Shown: positions 1-15,000 of the stretch, in pieces
Numbering within the stretch: position 1 is the first letter of the stretch
Layout of the letters: each line of letters begins with the position of its first letter
From: Bilabrum cf. latius
Lineage: Eukaryota; Bigyra: Bicosoecida; Bigyra; Bicosoecida
DNA length: 64,000 nt
Direction of reading: 5' to 3'
Assembly: GCA_965178125.1 (NCBI GenBank)
Contig: OZ237738.1
Coordinates: forward strand, 372,001 to 436,000
Notes under the pieces: model-generated
Databases searched by the model: none
What the model saw: only the letters and a program-made list of their open reading frames with translations
Told to the model about the DNA's origin: nothing
Program-made: the position numbers and the translations under genes

Positions 1-3000
1 GGAAGCCCCTGCCTTCGCCACCATGCTTGCGGAAGGTCACCATCGCATTGGACCAGGTGGGCGTGTCCACATTGGGAGGGAACACGGCAGCAGCAAACGA
101 AGGGCCAGACGTCGGCGGCTCCAACTCGACGGTACCCCTTGGCCCGAAGTTCATGCCCACGATGCGGACCATGCCAGGCCTCGTCGGCACAACGAGCTCC
201 ATGTCCGTGCCGCCGACCACGCGATCCACACGCTCGTAGTCGAGGTATGTGCCCGGGTTGCTGGCATCCTCTGGAGCGAACTGCACTTCCTGCACGATCG
301 GGGCCGCATACGTGAGGCACGGGGCGCCGCTGTCTGCGCACGAAATGGCAAGCCGACGGCCGCGATGGGCAGAGAGCTGCCTGCCGTAGGCAAGGGATGC
401 ACCCGTCTCTGCTGACAACCGCCTGGACGAGTTGCCCGCATCCGGGGTGATGATGCTCTCAGAGGTGAGGGCACCGACCTTGATCACCACCGGCACTTCG
501 GCACCGACACCAGGCGGCGTGGTACACGTGATGGCGTGGGTGGGCTCGGCGCACGCGGAGTTGTTGCTGTTGGTAGGAGTGAAAATGACCGAGACGCTGC
601 CGCAGGTAGCCTCCGTGTCACCCACAAGCACGGTGGTTTCTCCATCCCTCAAGTTACACGCCTCCACCGTGATCTCGTCGCCACCAGCCGGGCTGAACTC
701 CTGGCCCTCGAACGACTGCTGGCCGTTGCGGCCGAACACTGGCGCAATCTCGGTGAACGTGACCTTGCCCGAGGACTGCCCGCCAGCGACGATCATGATG
801 GCGCCCTGTGTGTGCGGCGTGCGGGCCACCACAGCGTCATGACCCCACACGATCGCAGTGACCTCGTGCTCGGGGCCAAAGTCAGACTCAGCGATGCCCA
901 CATTACTGGACACATACAGCCGACCGCACCCGGTCGGGTTGTCAACAGTCCGCTGCGCACCGCAGAAGTTGCTACCCACAATGTCGAGCCGTGTGAAGCC
1001 AGGAAGCTCCGAATCAGGCCGGGGATTGAGCGCTCGGATAGCGGGTGCCTCGAAGCTGGCAGGGGCCGACAGAGACTGCACCCCGAGAGCGGCAGCACCA
1101 CGACCAGATCCAGCGGTAGATGCCACCTGAGCCGACACCGGGACGTTGGCACCGGCACCTTCTGGTGAGATCGCAAACAGCACGTGCAGCGAGGTAGCCA
1201 CAGCCCCGATGGCACCCGCGTCGCAAGACAGGGTGGACCCAGCGCTGTTGAGCTGGGCCACCAGCGCCTGACGTGCCACATCTTCGTTGATCAGAGGATA
1301 TCGAAGACCAGCACCGGCAGCCACGGGCTCCCCATATCCAGGGTATCCCCAGTTAGCCAGCTGCTGCGAAGTGGGAGCACTCACAGTCGGGTAAGCAGCC
1401 AGAGCCGCAGGCGCAAGGGGCTGCACCTCCACAGCAGCCCCAGACGGAAGGGAGAATGCGAATGTCACGTCAGAGTCCGAGTCCATTAGCGCCAGATCGG
1501 TCGAGACGATCGTCACCACTTGCCCACCACGAGTGGGCAGCAGCCTGGGATGCACGCTGCGCACCGCAGGGGGTGCGTATGCGGCAGTGAGCAACGACGG
1601 CGATGAAATGCGTCCAGCGATGGACACCCGCCAGTTGGCACCGCCATCGGCTGACATGGGTGAGATGCCCGGCACCGTCTAGCACGTGATCTGGTTGTGG
1701 TCCACCAGGGTGCAATCAGCGGCAGCGTACTCAGACCCACTCGCCCCGTAGTACACGGCCTCGAGGAAAGGACCAGGGGTGGTGGCAGGACCGAAGTGCT
1801 GGCCATCGATCACCACGCTCTGGCCACCGTCCGAGCTCATCAGCTGGGCGCGAAGCACGGATGCAGGCTGGTTCGAGCCGCCTGCAACCACGCTGTCGTC
1901 AGAACCAGATACAGAGGATCCGTTGACCACGGGCCCAGTTGACGCCCCACACCCCTTGTACAGCAAGTCCAGCGCACGGACCTCTGCGGCATACGATTCG
2001 GCACGCAGCCAGCCCATACCGGCTTGCTGTTGGTCTCCGGCCGAGGACGTGGCTGCCCGCACTGTCGGGGGATGGTAGCTGGTCACAGGATCTTCGTTCT
2101 TCTGCTCACGCACGATCACGGTCCACTCGAGGGTACGACCGACACCGGGGGCGGTCACACACCTGAGCTCCTCGTGGGCCTTTGTCATCTGGCACCCGAC
2201 CGCCTCGAACTCCACCACGGCCAGTCTCTCAGCGGGAGTGAGGTCTTCGATGGGAGTTTCGTCGCCCTCATCACCATCAGTATCGTTGCCCTGGGGCACA
2301 TCGGGGCCGACAGTGCTCACGGCCTTGTAGAATACGCGGTCGATGTCAGCAGTGGTGGGACCCAGGTTGGCGCCCATCACCATGACGACCTGTCCACCGC
2401 GCGTGGAAGCATCGCGGGCACCATCGCCCTCAAACCCGATGATGCTCGGCGCGGCATACGAAGACGCTGCATCGAATACGGGGCTCCACTGGTTGCCAAC
2501 TCGCACCTGCCACCAGTGGCCGCGGCCTGCACCAGGTGCAGTCAGGCATCGGATCTGCTGCTGGTCCGTGCCCACCTCACAATCCACGGCGATGAATTCA
2601 AGGCTGAGACCTTCCGTGCGACTCATGGCGGGCGAGTTCGACGGGTCGTAGGGACCGTAACGGACCCTGGTCACGGGCTGCAGGTCGCGCGACCCTAACT
2701 GTGCGCCTGAGATCAGCACAAGCTGCGACCCGCGAGTCGAAGCGTTGAATGCCCCGTCACCAGTGACGCCAGACACGCTCGGGGTGATGTAGCTGGTGAA
2801 CGGCGACTCCTCCTGCACCAATGAAATCAAGCCTCCTACACGCACGACAAACACTACGCCCGCACCGTAGCCGGGCACAGTCTCGCACTGCAGCATGGTG
2901 TGGGCAACAAGGACAAGGCAGGTGGGCCTAAATCGAGAGAGCGGGGCACTGAGGCTGGGGGGCAAGATATCGGTCATCTTTGCTGCAGTGGCAGAGTCCA

Positions 3001-6000
3001 CGCTAGACCGTCGGCCGGTGTTGTACTGCGAGATCATGGACTCAGCCTCGGCGAGGGTGGTCCCGTTCGGCAAATACCCATAGGTCACCGAGATGATGCC
3101 AGGGTGCATCGGCTAGCCCACCGCACCATCGGAGCTGCTCCCCGGCGGGGTTGCGGCTGACACCCGCGGCACCATGGAGTCAGACTCGGTCGGATACATG
3201 CCCGCAGTGGAGCCAAGCGCGCTGGCCACACCCTGCGAGTACACATGAGAGCATGCAGACCACCCGCGAGGACAGTCGCCAGACCCAGCTGCAGGGAAGA
3301 GACCAGGCTGCTGGGACTGGGCCGTCTCATCTCCGAATGCCTTGAAGCTGCCGAGGTTTCTGCCCTGGATCGAGATGAGCTGGCGGCCTGCCGTGCTCAG
3401 CTGGCCCCCGGTCTGGGACGGGGTCTGCAGATCGGTCACCACAGGGGCAGCAAACCTGATGGCGTCATCCAGTGTCGTTGATCGGAGCGTCTGCGAATCG
3501 GTGCTTCGGCGGCTCTCCTCCACACTTGCATCCGCCACTTGAAGGATCACCCAGTTTGAGGCGCCGAAGCCCTCGCCCGTGGTGCACTCTGCTTCAGTGT
3601 GGGCCACAGTCACCGCGCAGCCGCGTCCAGTGTACGTGTACCCACTCGTGTCCCAGCTAGGGGCATACACCACCTGCAAGGCAGAGCGTGCGTTGTTGGG
3701 ACCGACAGCACCCAACGGCCCGAAGCCAGTACCGCGGATGGTGAAGGTACCTCCCCCACTGCCTGGCAGGTCCGCGGTCATCACGGTTGAGTTCAGGACG
3801 GGGGGCGCGAAGCTCACCGTGATATCTGCCTCTGAGATTCTTACGTGCTCGCCCACTTGGACCCGCACTCGCAAATTGGCCCCGAAACCCTCATCCGTGG
3901 AGGCGCAGCGGATCCTGGTGTTGATCGTGGCAACGACGCAGTCACGCGCCTGGAAGCGCTCGATGTCACCGAGCGGGCCGAATGATACCTTGATGTCGGG
4001 GTTCTTGGATGTGTTGAAGTATCCCAGGTTGGTGCCGACCACCTCGATCGCAGAGGATCCGTCCGTGCTCAGCGGCAACTCGCCCTGTACGTCATCGATG
4101 GTGATATCATTCACGTTCGTCACACCCATGCTCACAGTGGTTTGCCCAACCAGACCGCCTGAGTCAGTGGCAGTCACAGACAGGCTGTAGAACTGCTCAC
4201 GCTCGTAGTCCAGCTCACCCTCCAGCACAATCTCCTGCGTCTCTGAGTTGAATGAGAACAGCTGATCGTAGTTTGCAACAGTAGCCTAGACCTCGTGGCT
4301 GTCCCCAACATCGGGATCCACCACAACAACGGTGCCGACCACGGTGCCAACAGGGGCATCCTCGGCCACGATGTTCAAGCTAGCGGTCACAGTGGGCTCC
4401 TCGTTGGCATCTCTCAGAGGCAGGTCCACCACGAAAGTGCCAGACCCCGAGGCGTCCTCCACATTCAAGGTGATCTAGTGTGCTCTCGACACAGGCTCAG
4501 TGGGCCAGCGCGGGTCCGCAGTTGACAGTGTCGTGTCATAGTCAGGCAGGCTCTCGAAGTCCAGCCCGCTTGGGTCTCGCACCCGAAGCACCTGCCTTAC
4601 CTCAGCACCACTGGTGAACAGCGTGTGCGACGAGTTGCCATACGGCATCAGGCTGAACATCGAGTCGCTGCTGCCAGTTGCAGCCAGTGAGATGGTCACA
4701 TCGTCGCCGTCCTCATCCGTGCATCGGAGCACACCCGCTGTCTGGTTCTCAGGTGCGAGCTCTGACAGTGGCACAGGGTCGATCAAGGTAAGTACGTCGC
4801 TCTGGTTGTAGACAGGCAGGCTGTTGAGGTCCACCACCACGCCCTTGGCCTGCTCTTCCTAGATCCACTCCTGCTGCAGGCGAGCAGCCACGTCCTGCGT
4901 GCTGTGGAACACGCACCTCGGGCGTTCGTTGATGTTGTCTACAGTCACGGTCACGGTGGCCTCATCGAAGAGCTTGGCCGCGGGATCATTATCGGTGGCA
5001 CGGACGGTCAGTTGGTAAGTTATCGGGCCTGTTTCGAAGTTCAGCAACAGTGGGTTGGCGTCTGCACGAATCTGCAGTACACCAGTGTCCGGATTGATCG
5101 TGAACAGACCCGTACCAGGGTCGGACGGACTCACGGCGGTGACGCTGAATCGCAGTCGCTGTTCTGTGTCTGGGTCGCTAGCCACGATGGCAGTTCCAAA
5201 CTCCTCACCTGCATCAGTATGTTCAGCCACAGAGAACGACTGTCCCGTAGATACTGTCGGCGCATTATTCTGCTCCACAACGATGATACGAACAGATTGC
5301 GATTCTCGAACATTGCTGGCGTCAGATGCCCGGATGCTGACGGCAATCGAGGTGCCGACAGACGCAACCACGAGGTTGTTGGTGCGGATCTGTCCAGTGC
5401 TACTGTCGATCATAAAGTTGTTGCCGGTGTCACCTCCATCCTTGGTGAAAGTCACGGTCTGCCCCTCCGGGTCCACGGCCACGATGGGGTCTCCGATATC
5501 CTGACCGGCGGGCGTATTGAAGCCGACATAGCGGACAATGTGGCCATCGTTGGTACCAGAAGTCTCTACTCCGCTGAACTCGGGGCCTTCGTTGATATTG
5601 ACCACCCGAATGGCAATAGCAGTGGGCATGCCCCACAGCTGACCGCTAGATTGGTCACGAGCAGCAACCACGAACACAAGCAGTTCACTCGTCTCGAAAT
5701 CCAGCGGGCGTGCCTGGGACAGTGACAGCTGGCCCGTACCACCATCCACTTGCATGAAGTCCGAAGCAGACCCGAAGGACGTCGATGGACCGCTGATGAT
5801 GTCGATCGCTGAATAGCTCACCCCATCGCCGTCCTAGTCATTAAACGAAAGTGCCGCCCCGACGGTCTAGCCGATATCTGCGTTCTCCTGCACATCTCTG
5901 TAACCGCATACGGGCATGGTCAGGCTAGACGAGTTCATCATGTGGTCCATCACCGCCTGTTCCGAGGTGTCCAGCTGCAACCCAGTGACTTCCTCGGGGA

Positions 6001-9000
6001 TACCACTGTGGATCTCGGGTTCAAAGTTGCAGTCGATCGTGGGTGGGTCGCCCATGTCGGTCAGCAGCACGTCAAAAGCCTGGATCGTAGACGACAAGCG
6101 GTCACGCACACGCACGTACACAGTTACGGTCTCTTCGGTCTCGTAGTCGAGAGGAGACGAGTCCCGCACGGTGAGGTTGCCCTGGAGAGGGTCGATGGCG
6201 AAGGCTGTCTTGGGTCTGTCGTCCCGGCACAGCGTCACGATCTCAGAGGTAGCATTTCCTACAGGTCCAGAGTCTGTGCTCAGGGCAGCGTCCACCTCCG
6301 CATCGAGGCAAGTTTGCCTCACCTCATCCTCCACGAAGTATTGCTAGGTGGCATCGTCGAACTACACCACTTGGAACTCGAATTCGTTGCCTTCAGGGTC
6401 GGCAGCCCGAATGTACGGCCCCTGCAGAAGAGTGCCAGGGACTGCATTCTCGCCAACAATAAACCGGGTGGTGTTGGGGGTAAGGAACACAGGAGGGTCA
6501 TTGCCGTCGATCAGAAGGATACGAAGAGTACCAGTGACCACTTGGGGGGTGGTCTGGGCGCCAGTTGGCCCGCCTGCATCCGTGGCACGGAACTGCACGT
6601 TCAAAATAGGCTTCCTTTCGTAGTCGAGATTGGCCACACCGCGGGCCCTCACAACAGCCTACTATGACTGAGGGTCATGGAGGATCGAGACCTCGTCGTA
6701 TCCTTCAGTGCCTGGCGTGATCGTGATGGTCACCACGTCACCAGCGGACACGTCCTGGTCAACAAGCGAGAAACGGCCAATCTCCCGACCGGATTCTTGG
6801 TTCTCCAGCACGTTCAGAGTCGGGTTGATGGCCACAACAGGCGCGTCGTTTGCATTTAAGACATCAATCCTGAGCTGACCCTGGCAGGACAGAGGCGGCG
6901 CACCTACGTCAGTGGCGACGTATCCGACGACTCGCTCGCGAGCAGTCTCAAAGTCGAGCACACCAGCACGCTTGATGGAAACCTGTCCGGTGAATCGGTC
7001 AATCTCAAGAGTACCGTCATCGTTGCCGTACGACAGCTCCCAAAGCAGGTCTTGGCCCTCGGGCTCGTATGCATCGAGCGGCATGCCGACTGCAGAGCCG
7101 ACCACTGCCGTCTCGCTCACATTACGGGTGAGCTATGTGCAGATCGGGGGCTCGTTCACGTCCAATACCCGGATACGAGCGAATGCTGTGGAGTTCAGAG
7201 CCGGCACACCATCGTCTTGCACCAAGATCTCCAGCAGGAACTCCTCGTACAGGTCCACGTCCAGGAGAGATGAATCTCCGACGCGAAGCTCGCCACCACA
7301 ACCGGCGATGCGGAACGTGTTGCCAATGTTGCCGCCGACAATCGAGTACAGAATCGAGTCGCCACGGTCTGGATCCACGGCTCGCAGAATGCCAGACACT
7401 AGGGTTCCAGAGGGGCTCTTCTCAGGCACCTCCATCTCGGCACTGAACACCACGGGCGGGCGGTTGGCGTCCTCCAGGCGCACCGTCACCGTGGCCGAAT
7501 CAGACTGCGCACCATCTGACACTGTCGTGACAAATCGCCGGATCTGTCCGTCGTTCGTGGACAGCGACTGGGATTCCTTGACCTGAAGCACGCCGGAAGT
7601 CTGACCGATGTTCCACAGGCCCAGCGAGTCTCCAGTGCCAATCGCATACGTAAACTGAGACGTGCCATCGGGATCCGTGGCAGCCAGGGCGCCCAGATCC
7701 TATCCACTTTCTGCCGTCTCGGGTACATCCACGACCAGGTCAGGCAGCACAGGTGGCCTGTTCGCATCATTGATGTTTACAGTCACCCCACTGACACCGG
7801 CTCCAGTGCCGCCTGGGTAGTCTACCCAGGCTCGGACCTTGATGTCAACCTTAGTGATGGAGTCCTGCAGTTGGAGACGTTCGCCGCCGAACCCGGTGAG
7901 GTAGATGCCGCGCCTGTACTGGCAAGACATCCAGATGCGCACGACGGTGCTGGACCACGCGGTGAGCGTTCCGGAGCTTTGATGGCTGTATCCACTGGCA
8001 GCACCGGTTGCTTTGAACATTAGACCACCATAGGTAGGCGTGCTCAGAGGCACTCTCACCCAAACCTCCACGTAGTCGGGGCGTTGCCCCAGACCATGCG
8101 CCACCTCCTGCACGTTGCGGTTCCGCAGCGACGAGGAGCACCCTGTGCCGGACTGCATCTCGAACCAGTCAGTCTCAAAATCAGGAGCTACGGCATCGTC
8201 GGCCCAAGCTTGCACCCGGGCCTGTGCGAACTGGTTGACACAGTAGCTGCCAGTACCCCAGCCGGCTCCCTTGCCAGCGACACGGCCAGACGAGTAGTAC
8301 CTCTGGATATCTGGCGCAAGAACGTGCACGTGTGAGTCGTCGTAAGTGTACATGGTCGACGAGTGCTCGTAGTAGACGAGGTCACTGACAAGTCCACTAG
8401 GCAGTGCATACTGATGCCATCCGAGGTAACAGTTGTTCGACTCCCCCATCTGGGTCATAACGCGAACCTTGGCCGGTGTTTTGCTAAGGTCATGCGACAT
8501 TTCATAGTAAGAATCCGTGCCACGCTGAGACTGAATCTGAAACCACCCACTGTCGTAGTCAGGAGAAGCAAGGTCATCGAAGATGCGCACACGGCCGTCC
8601 ACTCGCCTGTCGGCTTGGTACGTAGTGCCGCTCTGGTCAAAGGGATTGAAGAAACCGTAGCGCCGATTGTTGTAGCCATACCTGTAACTACGGAAGGCAA
8701 ACAACTGAACATCGGTTGAGTTGAACATAGCTGCAACGCCGCCAAAGTTCTCGTTCCACAGGTCATTGAACGGCATCATGTAGATCATGGGAGCCACGAA
8801 GTCTGCATTGTTACCGCTCAAGATCTTCACCTCGCCATAGAGCTCGTGGTTGGCAAACGATTGCACGCCAGTCTCGTGACTCAATTCCACCTGAGTTAGA
8901 GTGTTGTGCTCCGATTGGACAGCAACCCAACCTGAATCGTACCTTGCTCTGCTTGAGGGAGTGCGCAGCCACAGCTTGTGCACCTTGCACCCGCTGACCC

Positions 9001-12000
9001 CAATAGCACCGGGCTCGGCAATTACTGGCACGCCATTGTGTTGAGTGACGTTGAAAGCACCGCCATCACTGGCGCTGGATCCGTCATGAACCACACCGCA
9101 AGCAGACTCGCTCACGCGCACGGCCCGAGTGTCAGCTCTGCCGGACGATGTGCCGAATGACACCGGGAAGCCGATTGGCGCCCCTTGCACGCGCATGTTG
9201 GCAGGCAGCTCATAGGTCTACTTGGAGCACAGACCGTCTCGGCGCACGGTGGACGGGCCATACTCAGTCTCTGATGCAGACACAGTGAAATTGGAAGAAT
9301 CAGGACCAGGCGTTGCGACGAAACTGATCGCCTTGATGGGCCCAGAGGGCAGCGAATGCCCGAGCACCCGCTTGAACCACATGGCTGCTGTACTGTTGTA
9401 TCCACGCACTGGAGGCATGGCCGACACGTAAACCAATAAGTCATCTGGTGACTCGGAGCGGGTTTCAGGCCGGGTCACATTCATCTCGATCTCTCGCAGC
9501 AGGCTGATCAGACCGTCCGGCCCATTGGCTCCGTGAGATGACATGTCAAACACGGCCATGCGACGAACCCTGCCGTTAATTTCATCAAAAACGACCATGT
9601 TGATGCCAGGCTGACCTGGTGAGGCCTCGGTAAAGTTGTAGTTCCTCGCCGACCCCTGAACTACGCCATTGGACTCTCCAACGATGATGGATGAGCGGAT
9701 GGGCGTGAATGTACCAGCACTGTACGTGCTATCATAGAAGTGCTACATGGCGGCATTTATGATCATCTGGCCAGGGTTTGTCCCCGTACCCCGAATACCC
9801 AAACACATGTATCCCCAGGCCTGTGTTGTTGTACCAGATGCTTGTGGATAGGAGTTGTTACATCCAAGCATATCAGCCGCTTCGTAAACATGGGCATAGC
9901 TACCGGTGCGAGGCTGCCAATACGGACCTGCGAGCGAAACTTGCAAACGTGTAGGCGTGGGGCAAAATATGGAGGGCAAAACTCGTGATCAAAGTACTAT
10001 TTGCAGTCAAGGCTGTCTTACCCCACTATGCAGAGTGTATCGACGTGAGCGTGCCGCTACCTAGCCCGCTAATGACTGTACGGACGGGTGTATAAAACGA
10101 CGAGCCAGCCCCACTCGTGGATGAAGTCGAATAGCTCCAGTAGCTGTTCCTATTGTGAAGACGGACGCTCTTCTTAGCGTTGTTATAGGTTCGTATAGCC
10201 GTCCGAGACGAGCTGTAAGAAGTGCTGTAGAATTCTGCATGGCCATCCAACCAGTACTTCGTCCACCAACGCCTGCGATACTCGATACAAATAGGAACAA
10301 CGTACACGAATAGATTACAAAGCATTCAGCGAACTCAATTAATTTATGGACTTGATCTTACGAGAAATATGCGGAACCATGGGCATAGTACGCGTAGTAG
10401 CCTTCGAAAGAACCAGCCATGATGTTGGACGGATGCACCCAGTGCGGCATGAGGCTCTGGCTCGTGGTACCAACGAACTCGCCGTGATTCCTTCGCAAGA
10501 GGTCTCTCCAGTGCGAGTGCACGGACTCTCGGCCCCTACCGAGCTTCCACTCGTCCCGGTCCATGAGGTCGTCTGCATTGGTGGCCGGGTCAGGTCCGGG
10601 CACCGCGTTCAGCCATGCCAGTACGAGGCCGTCCTCCAGACCAGAGGGGGCTGCCAGGTACAGCGCGTCAACCTCAGTGGCTGACAGGCCATGGTCAAAG
10701 AGAGAGAATTGGGCCGCATGGCCCTCGAACGAGTCGTCATCTGAGGAGGACACACCGCACGCAGCCGTGGTGGCCTTTCGACCCAGCATCAAACACCCGC
10801 CCGAGTCCATATCGGAGCCCCTGAGGATGGGAGTGCTGTGCGTCTGCTGCTCGCCGTTGATCCAGAGCCTGGGGATACCATCGCTGGAGGCCCATGACAT
10901 CACCACGTGGACCCACTCACCGGTGGCCACGTGACCTGCTGGCGAGTCGGGGAAGTCGAAGCTGGTGGAGCCGATCTATCCCTTCATGTTCTGCGAGAGG
11001 CGCACCGGGTTAGTCGACGAGGTATCAGCCGGGAAGCACAGGGAGAACTGCCGGGACGAGGACGAAAAATACGAGAAGATGCAGTCCTCCTCCATGTGCG
11101 TGGGGTCCACCCGCACCAGCACGCTGACGCTGAAGGCCTCCTCTGGCATGTCGTCGAACTCGACAATCCGGGCATGGGCTCCTCTGAAGCGAGTGGCTTT
11201 ATTCATCTCATACCCGGTGAAATCAACGAATGGGATATAAGACGAGTTCAGCAGCGACGGGCGTTCGAGACCGTTCGGCTGGACCATGTAGGGCTGCGTG
11301 TTGTGTCCGCAACTCAGGTCAATCCCACCGAAATCAGCGTATTGCCGATCTGCCCGGCGAGCCCTCCAGTCGCTGTTGGTGATCCGGAAGCTGGACGACC
11401 ACTGGGCCACAAGGTCACCGTCAAGCAGATTGGTCGGGTTACGGTAGATCATCTCGGCCTCGTACGTGGTCAGGATGGCCTTCTCGTACACAGTCACTGG
11501 GCCAACCTGGCCATAGAAAGCACTGCTGGTGCTCTGAGAAGTAGAGCCACGACTGTTGATGTACCCACCGATGGCCCAGTGGGCAGCACCCGACGCAGTG
11601 GCATGGCCCAGGTTGCCGCGGTTTGTGCACTGCCTACTGGTGGTGTCAGTGCTGTACGCATAGCTGGTCCCTTGGTACTCCCCTCCAGCGCCATTTTGCC
11701 AGGTCCGCATGTTGCCGCAGCTGCGCGGAGATGCAAAAGGACAAGGAAAGAAAATTCCTTTGTAATGCAGGTTCAGCGCAGCAAGAAATCTGTATTTACG
11801 GGACTGCTGAACTCTACTCACTTTGATCCCTCGTAGGAAAAGATGAACTGTGTCCACTTGGTTCCAGTTCGTTGGTATGAACCCCATCTGTTGTTGGGTC
11901 CCGAGTAATGCGCACCTCGAATTACGTGGCGGACTGCAGTGTTGAGAGAAAAAGTTAAGATTGGTCAGCGTATAACGTGTCGCGATGCTCGGTCACGCTC

Positions 12001-15000
12001 TATCAGATTCGTGACAAGAGCAAACTAAATAGGCTATGACTCACTTCCATTAGTTCCAGACGTGTACGCCCCAAACTCCTGCGAACTAGAGCCACTTGTC
12101 AAATGGACAGGCCACCCGGTCGTTCTGGTCCACATTTGGACCCGAATCCAGACGACAACTGTGTAGGTCTGCGTGGGAAACCAGGACTTCGGGCTGCTCG
12201 AGTCCGTTGTTGAAGACGAGTATATCTGGCATCGGCCACCCCAGTGCCGTGCATTACGCAGGCGAGACACGCGGGAGGTGGGCCTCGGGTTCTTAAGCGT
12301 GGTCAAAGACCCGCCCCAGAAATCGTTGGATGGTGCATGCCTGAGGGCGGCCCCCTTGTGGTCGCGCTCGTTCACGAAGACAGGCACCTCAATTCCACGC
12401 TGGTGCGTGCCCATCATGTCAATATCGTGGTTTCCGGTCTGATCAAACCAAGTCACGTCGCCCTGACCAGCCTGGTTGCCGGTGATGTCGTGCTCAGTCA
12501 TGCCAGACCAGAATGCGTATACGTGCCCCTTGAGCGACTCGTGCATGTCCACGTACATCTGGGCGTGCATGAGCTCGCGGGCGTCGTCGGCGTTGCGAAT
12601 AGCAACATTCAGCATGCTGAAGTGCGAGATATCGCCATCCCAATCGCTTTGAGTTGTAGAGCGCGGCCAGTTGTTGGATATGCTGCTCACTGCGCCGCCG
12701 ATGCCAAGCCAACCATCCGTCCGAAGATTGCCGTAGTTGTTACACCACGAGCCCTGCATCTCGCCTTGTACGAACATGTAAGCAGAGCCACTCGTACATG
12801 ACGACGCCTACTCGTCCCGGTTTGTAGTATATGACATGACGACATGCTCCCACCGCTGCCCTTTGTTCATGTGGTTGAATGACCTGGGCCCCCAGTTCCT
12901 GCTTTTAACGTAGAAGTTGTAGTTCCAAACACTCTGCGAGCGAAAACATGGTCAAAAGGCAGAGTGCGTGGCTGATTCTGCAGGTGATGTAAACAAACGA
13001 GAGCGAAACACAAGGAAGTTCTTACCGCGTAAGTTTGCAGCTCGTAGTAGTTGCTATCAGTTCGGTAGTGAGTCATGATTCTCCAGCTATGGTCCGTCAT
13101 TTCACCGTATCGAAGGCTACGAACCCACATGCTGTACGTGACTGCAGTGGTGGGATGGTCTGTCAGCCGAACGGCTCCCAGCTGCAGATTATAGGACCTT
13201 TCGAATGTCCAGTAGCCGTCCTCCATCTCTGCGCTCCACTTGGGCATGGTCACGATCTTGGCGGGGGGACACACCCTGGCCACAGCCTCGGCGCCTCGCA
13301 GCTCCTGCAGGCGGATCTCATCCACGTAGGACTCGACGTTGCCGTTGTCAGCCAGTGCCATCATTCGGATCTCCACCTGAGTGGGCAGCGAGAAGCCTGC
13401 ATTGCTCTGGTATTTGGCTCGGAAGGCATGCGTGATGTCGATGTTGGCGTAGAAGAAGCTGGCTGCACCGCTGGCGCCATGCCCGGGTGGGTATGCACCG
13501 TCAGCATTAGAGCGGATCACGATGTCGCAATGCTGCGCGCCAAAGCCTGTGGAGCCCTGGGGGTCAATACACACCATCACATACTTGGCTGAAGAGCAGC
13601 CAGAGTTGACACAGGAAGTGGGAGTGGGCAGTGACTGCGAGCTGGACAGCCCCGTGGCATCGAACACCTGCACCATGACAGGCACGCTCGAGATGATGTT
13701 GTTCGACCCTGAGTTGCGGATGTAGTACCGGAACGACAAGAAGTCCGGGTAGGCCGCCATGCCAGAGAGACCTGACACGCGCCTTGCAGCAGAGGTCACC
13801 ACCGAGGAAGTACCCGAAGCGGACTCGGCAGCACGCAGCTGCAACGAGCTGGCGCCCATTGAGGCGTAGTCAGTGCTGATAGCTGCGCCCTGCAGCTGGC
13901 TGGATACCCTGCTCCAAGCGTTGATAGCATTCGTGCCCTCGAAGCTCTCCTCGAACAGTACCTTGCCCTCAAAGCACTGATCAGCGCCGGTCTGAGCCAC
14001 GCGCCGACAGACGAAGCCAGTCTCGATCGAGCACCCCGCCGAGCACCCGTCACCCGCGATCTGATTGCCATCGTCACACTGCTCCTCGGGATCCCTGAAT
14101 CCATTGCCGCACGTGGTCTTGATCAGCTACCTGGGGTTGAGTACCACGCAACCGTCGATCTCGCAATCGCGAGACAGAAGGAAGGTGCGCCCGCGCACAG
14201 ATGCGTCCTCAAGCACTGTCAGGTCGGCAAGCACGTCGTCGTGGTGAGGACTAGAAGACGAAATGTCGATAGGCAAGAAGGCCTGCAGCCCCATGTTTTC
14301 TGAAGCCGAAGCTGATGCGGGCTGCAGCTCCCTGCCATTCATGGAGGAATCGATCTGCTCCGGAGTCCGCCTCACGCTCCACAGCTTGAGCTCATCGATG
14401 AACCCATACCACGTCTCGTCGTCGGGCTCGCTCATACCACGACCGACGAACATGTTAGCCCGCTACCTGGTGGTGGGGGCCTCACCTGTCAGCACCCGCG
14501 AGCCGGACAAAGTGCCGTCGAGGAACAGCTGCATCGTGGTGGTGGCTGTCGATCCAGATCCAGAGGTGGCCAGCGTCACCGCGACGTGGGTCCACCTCAT
14601 GGCAGCCGCAGAGGTCGAGGAGCGCACCACTTCCCTTGTTGCGGATGAGCTGCTCTGCACATGGAACTCGAAGTTGTACGGAGCTGATGCACCGATCCTC
14701 AGCTGCATGTCGTTGGACCCGGGACCATCGTTAGTCTCGAAGATCACCTGGCCCTCCCTGGCACTGTTGTACGGGAACACCCACGCCTCGATCGTCATGC
14801 CAGCGTTGGAGCTGGTGCCAGTGCTGGGTCCAAACGAGAAGGCAGATTGCCATCGCGCATGCTCACCGCGCCCGTCGAACTTCAGCGAGTAGTCTAGAAC
14901 GTGTGACCTGCGCGAATCATCGTAGACCCTCGTGATGTCGCTGTTGCTGATTGCACGGAGGTACATGCGGGCATCGTCAACGTATCCTACCAGCTGGGCG

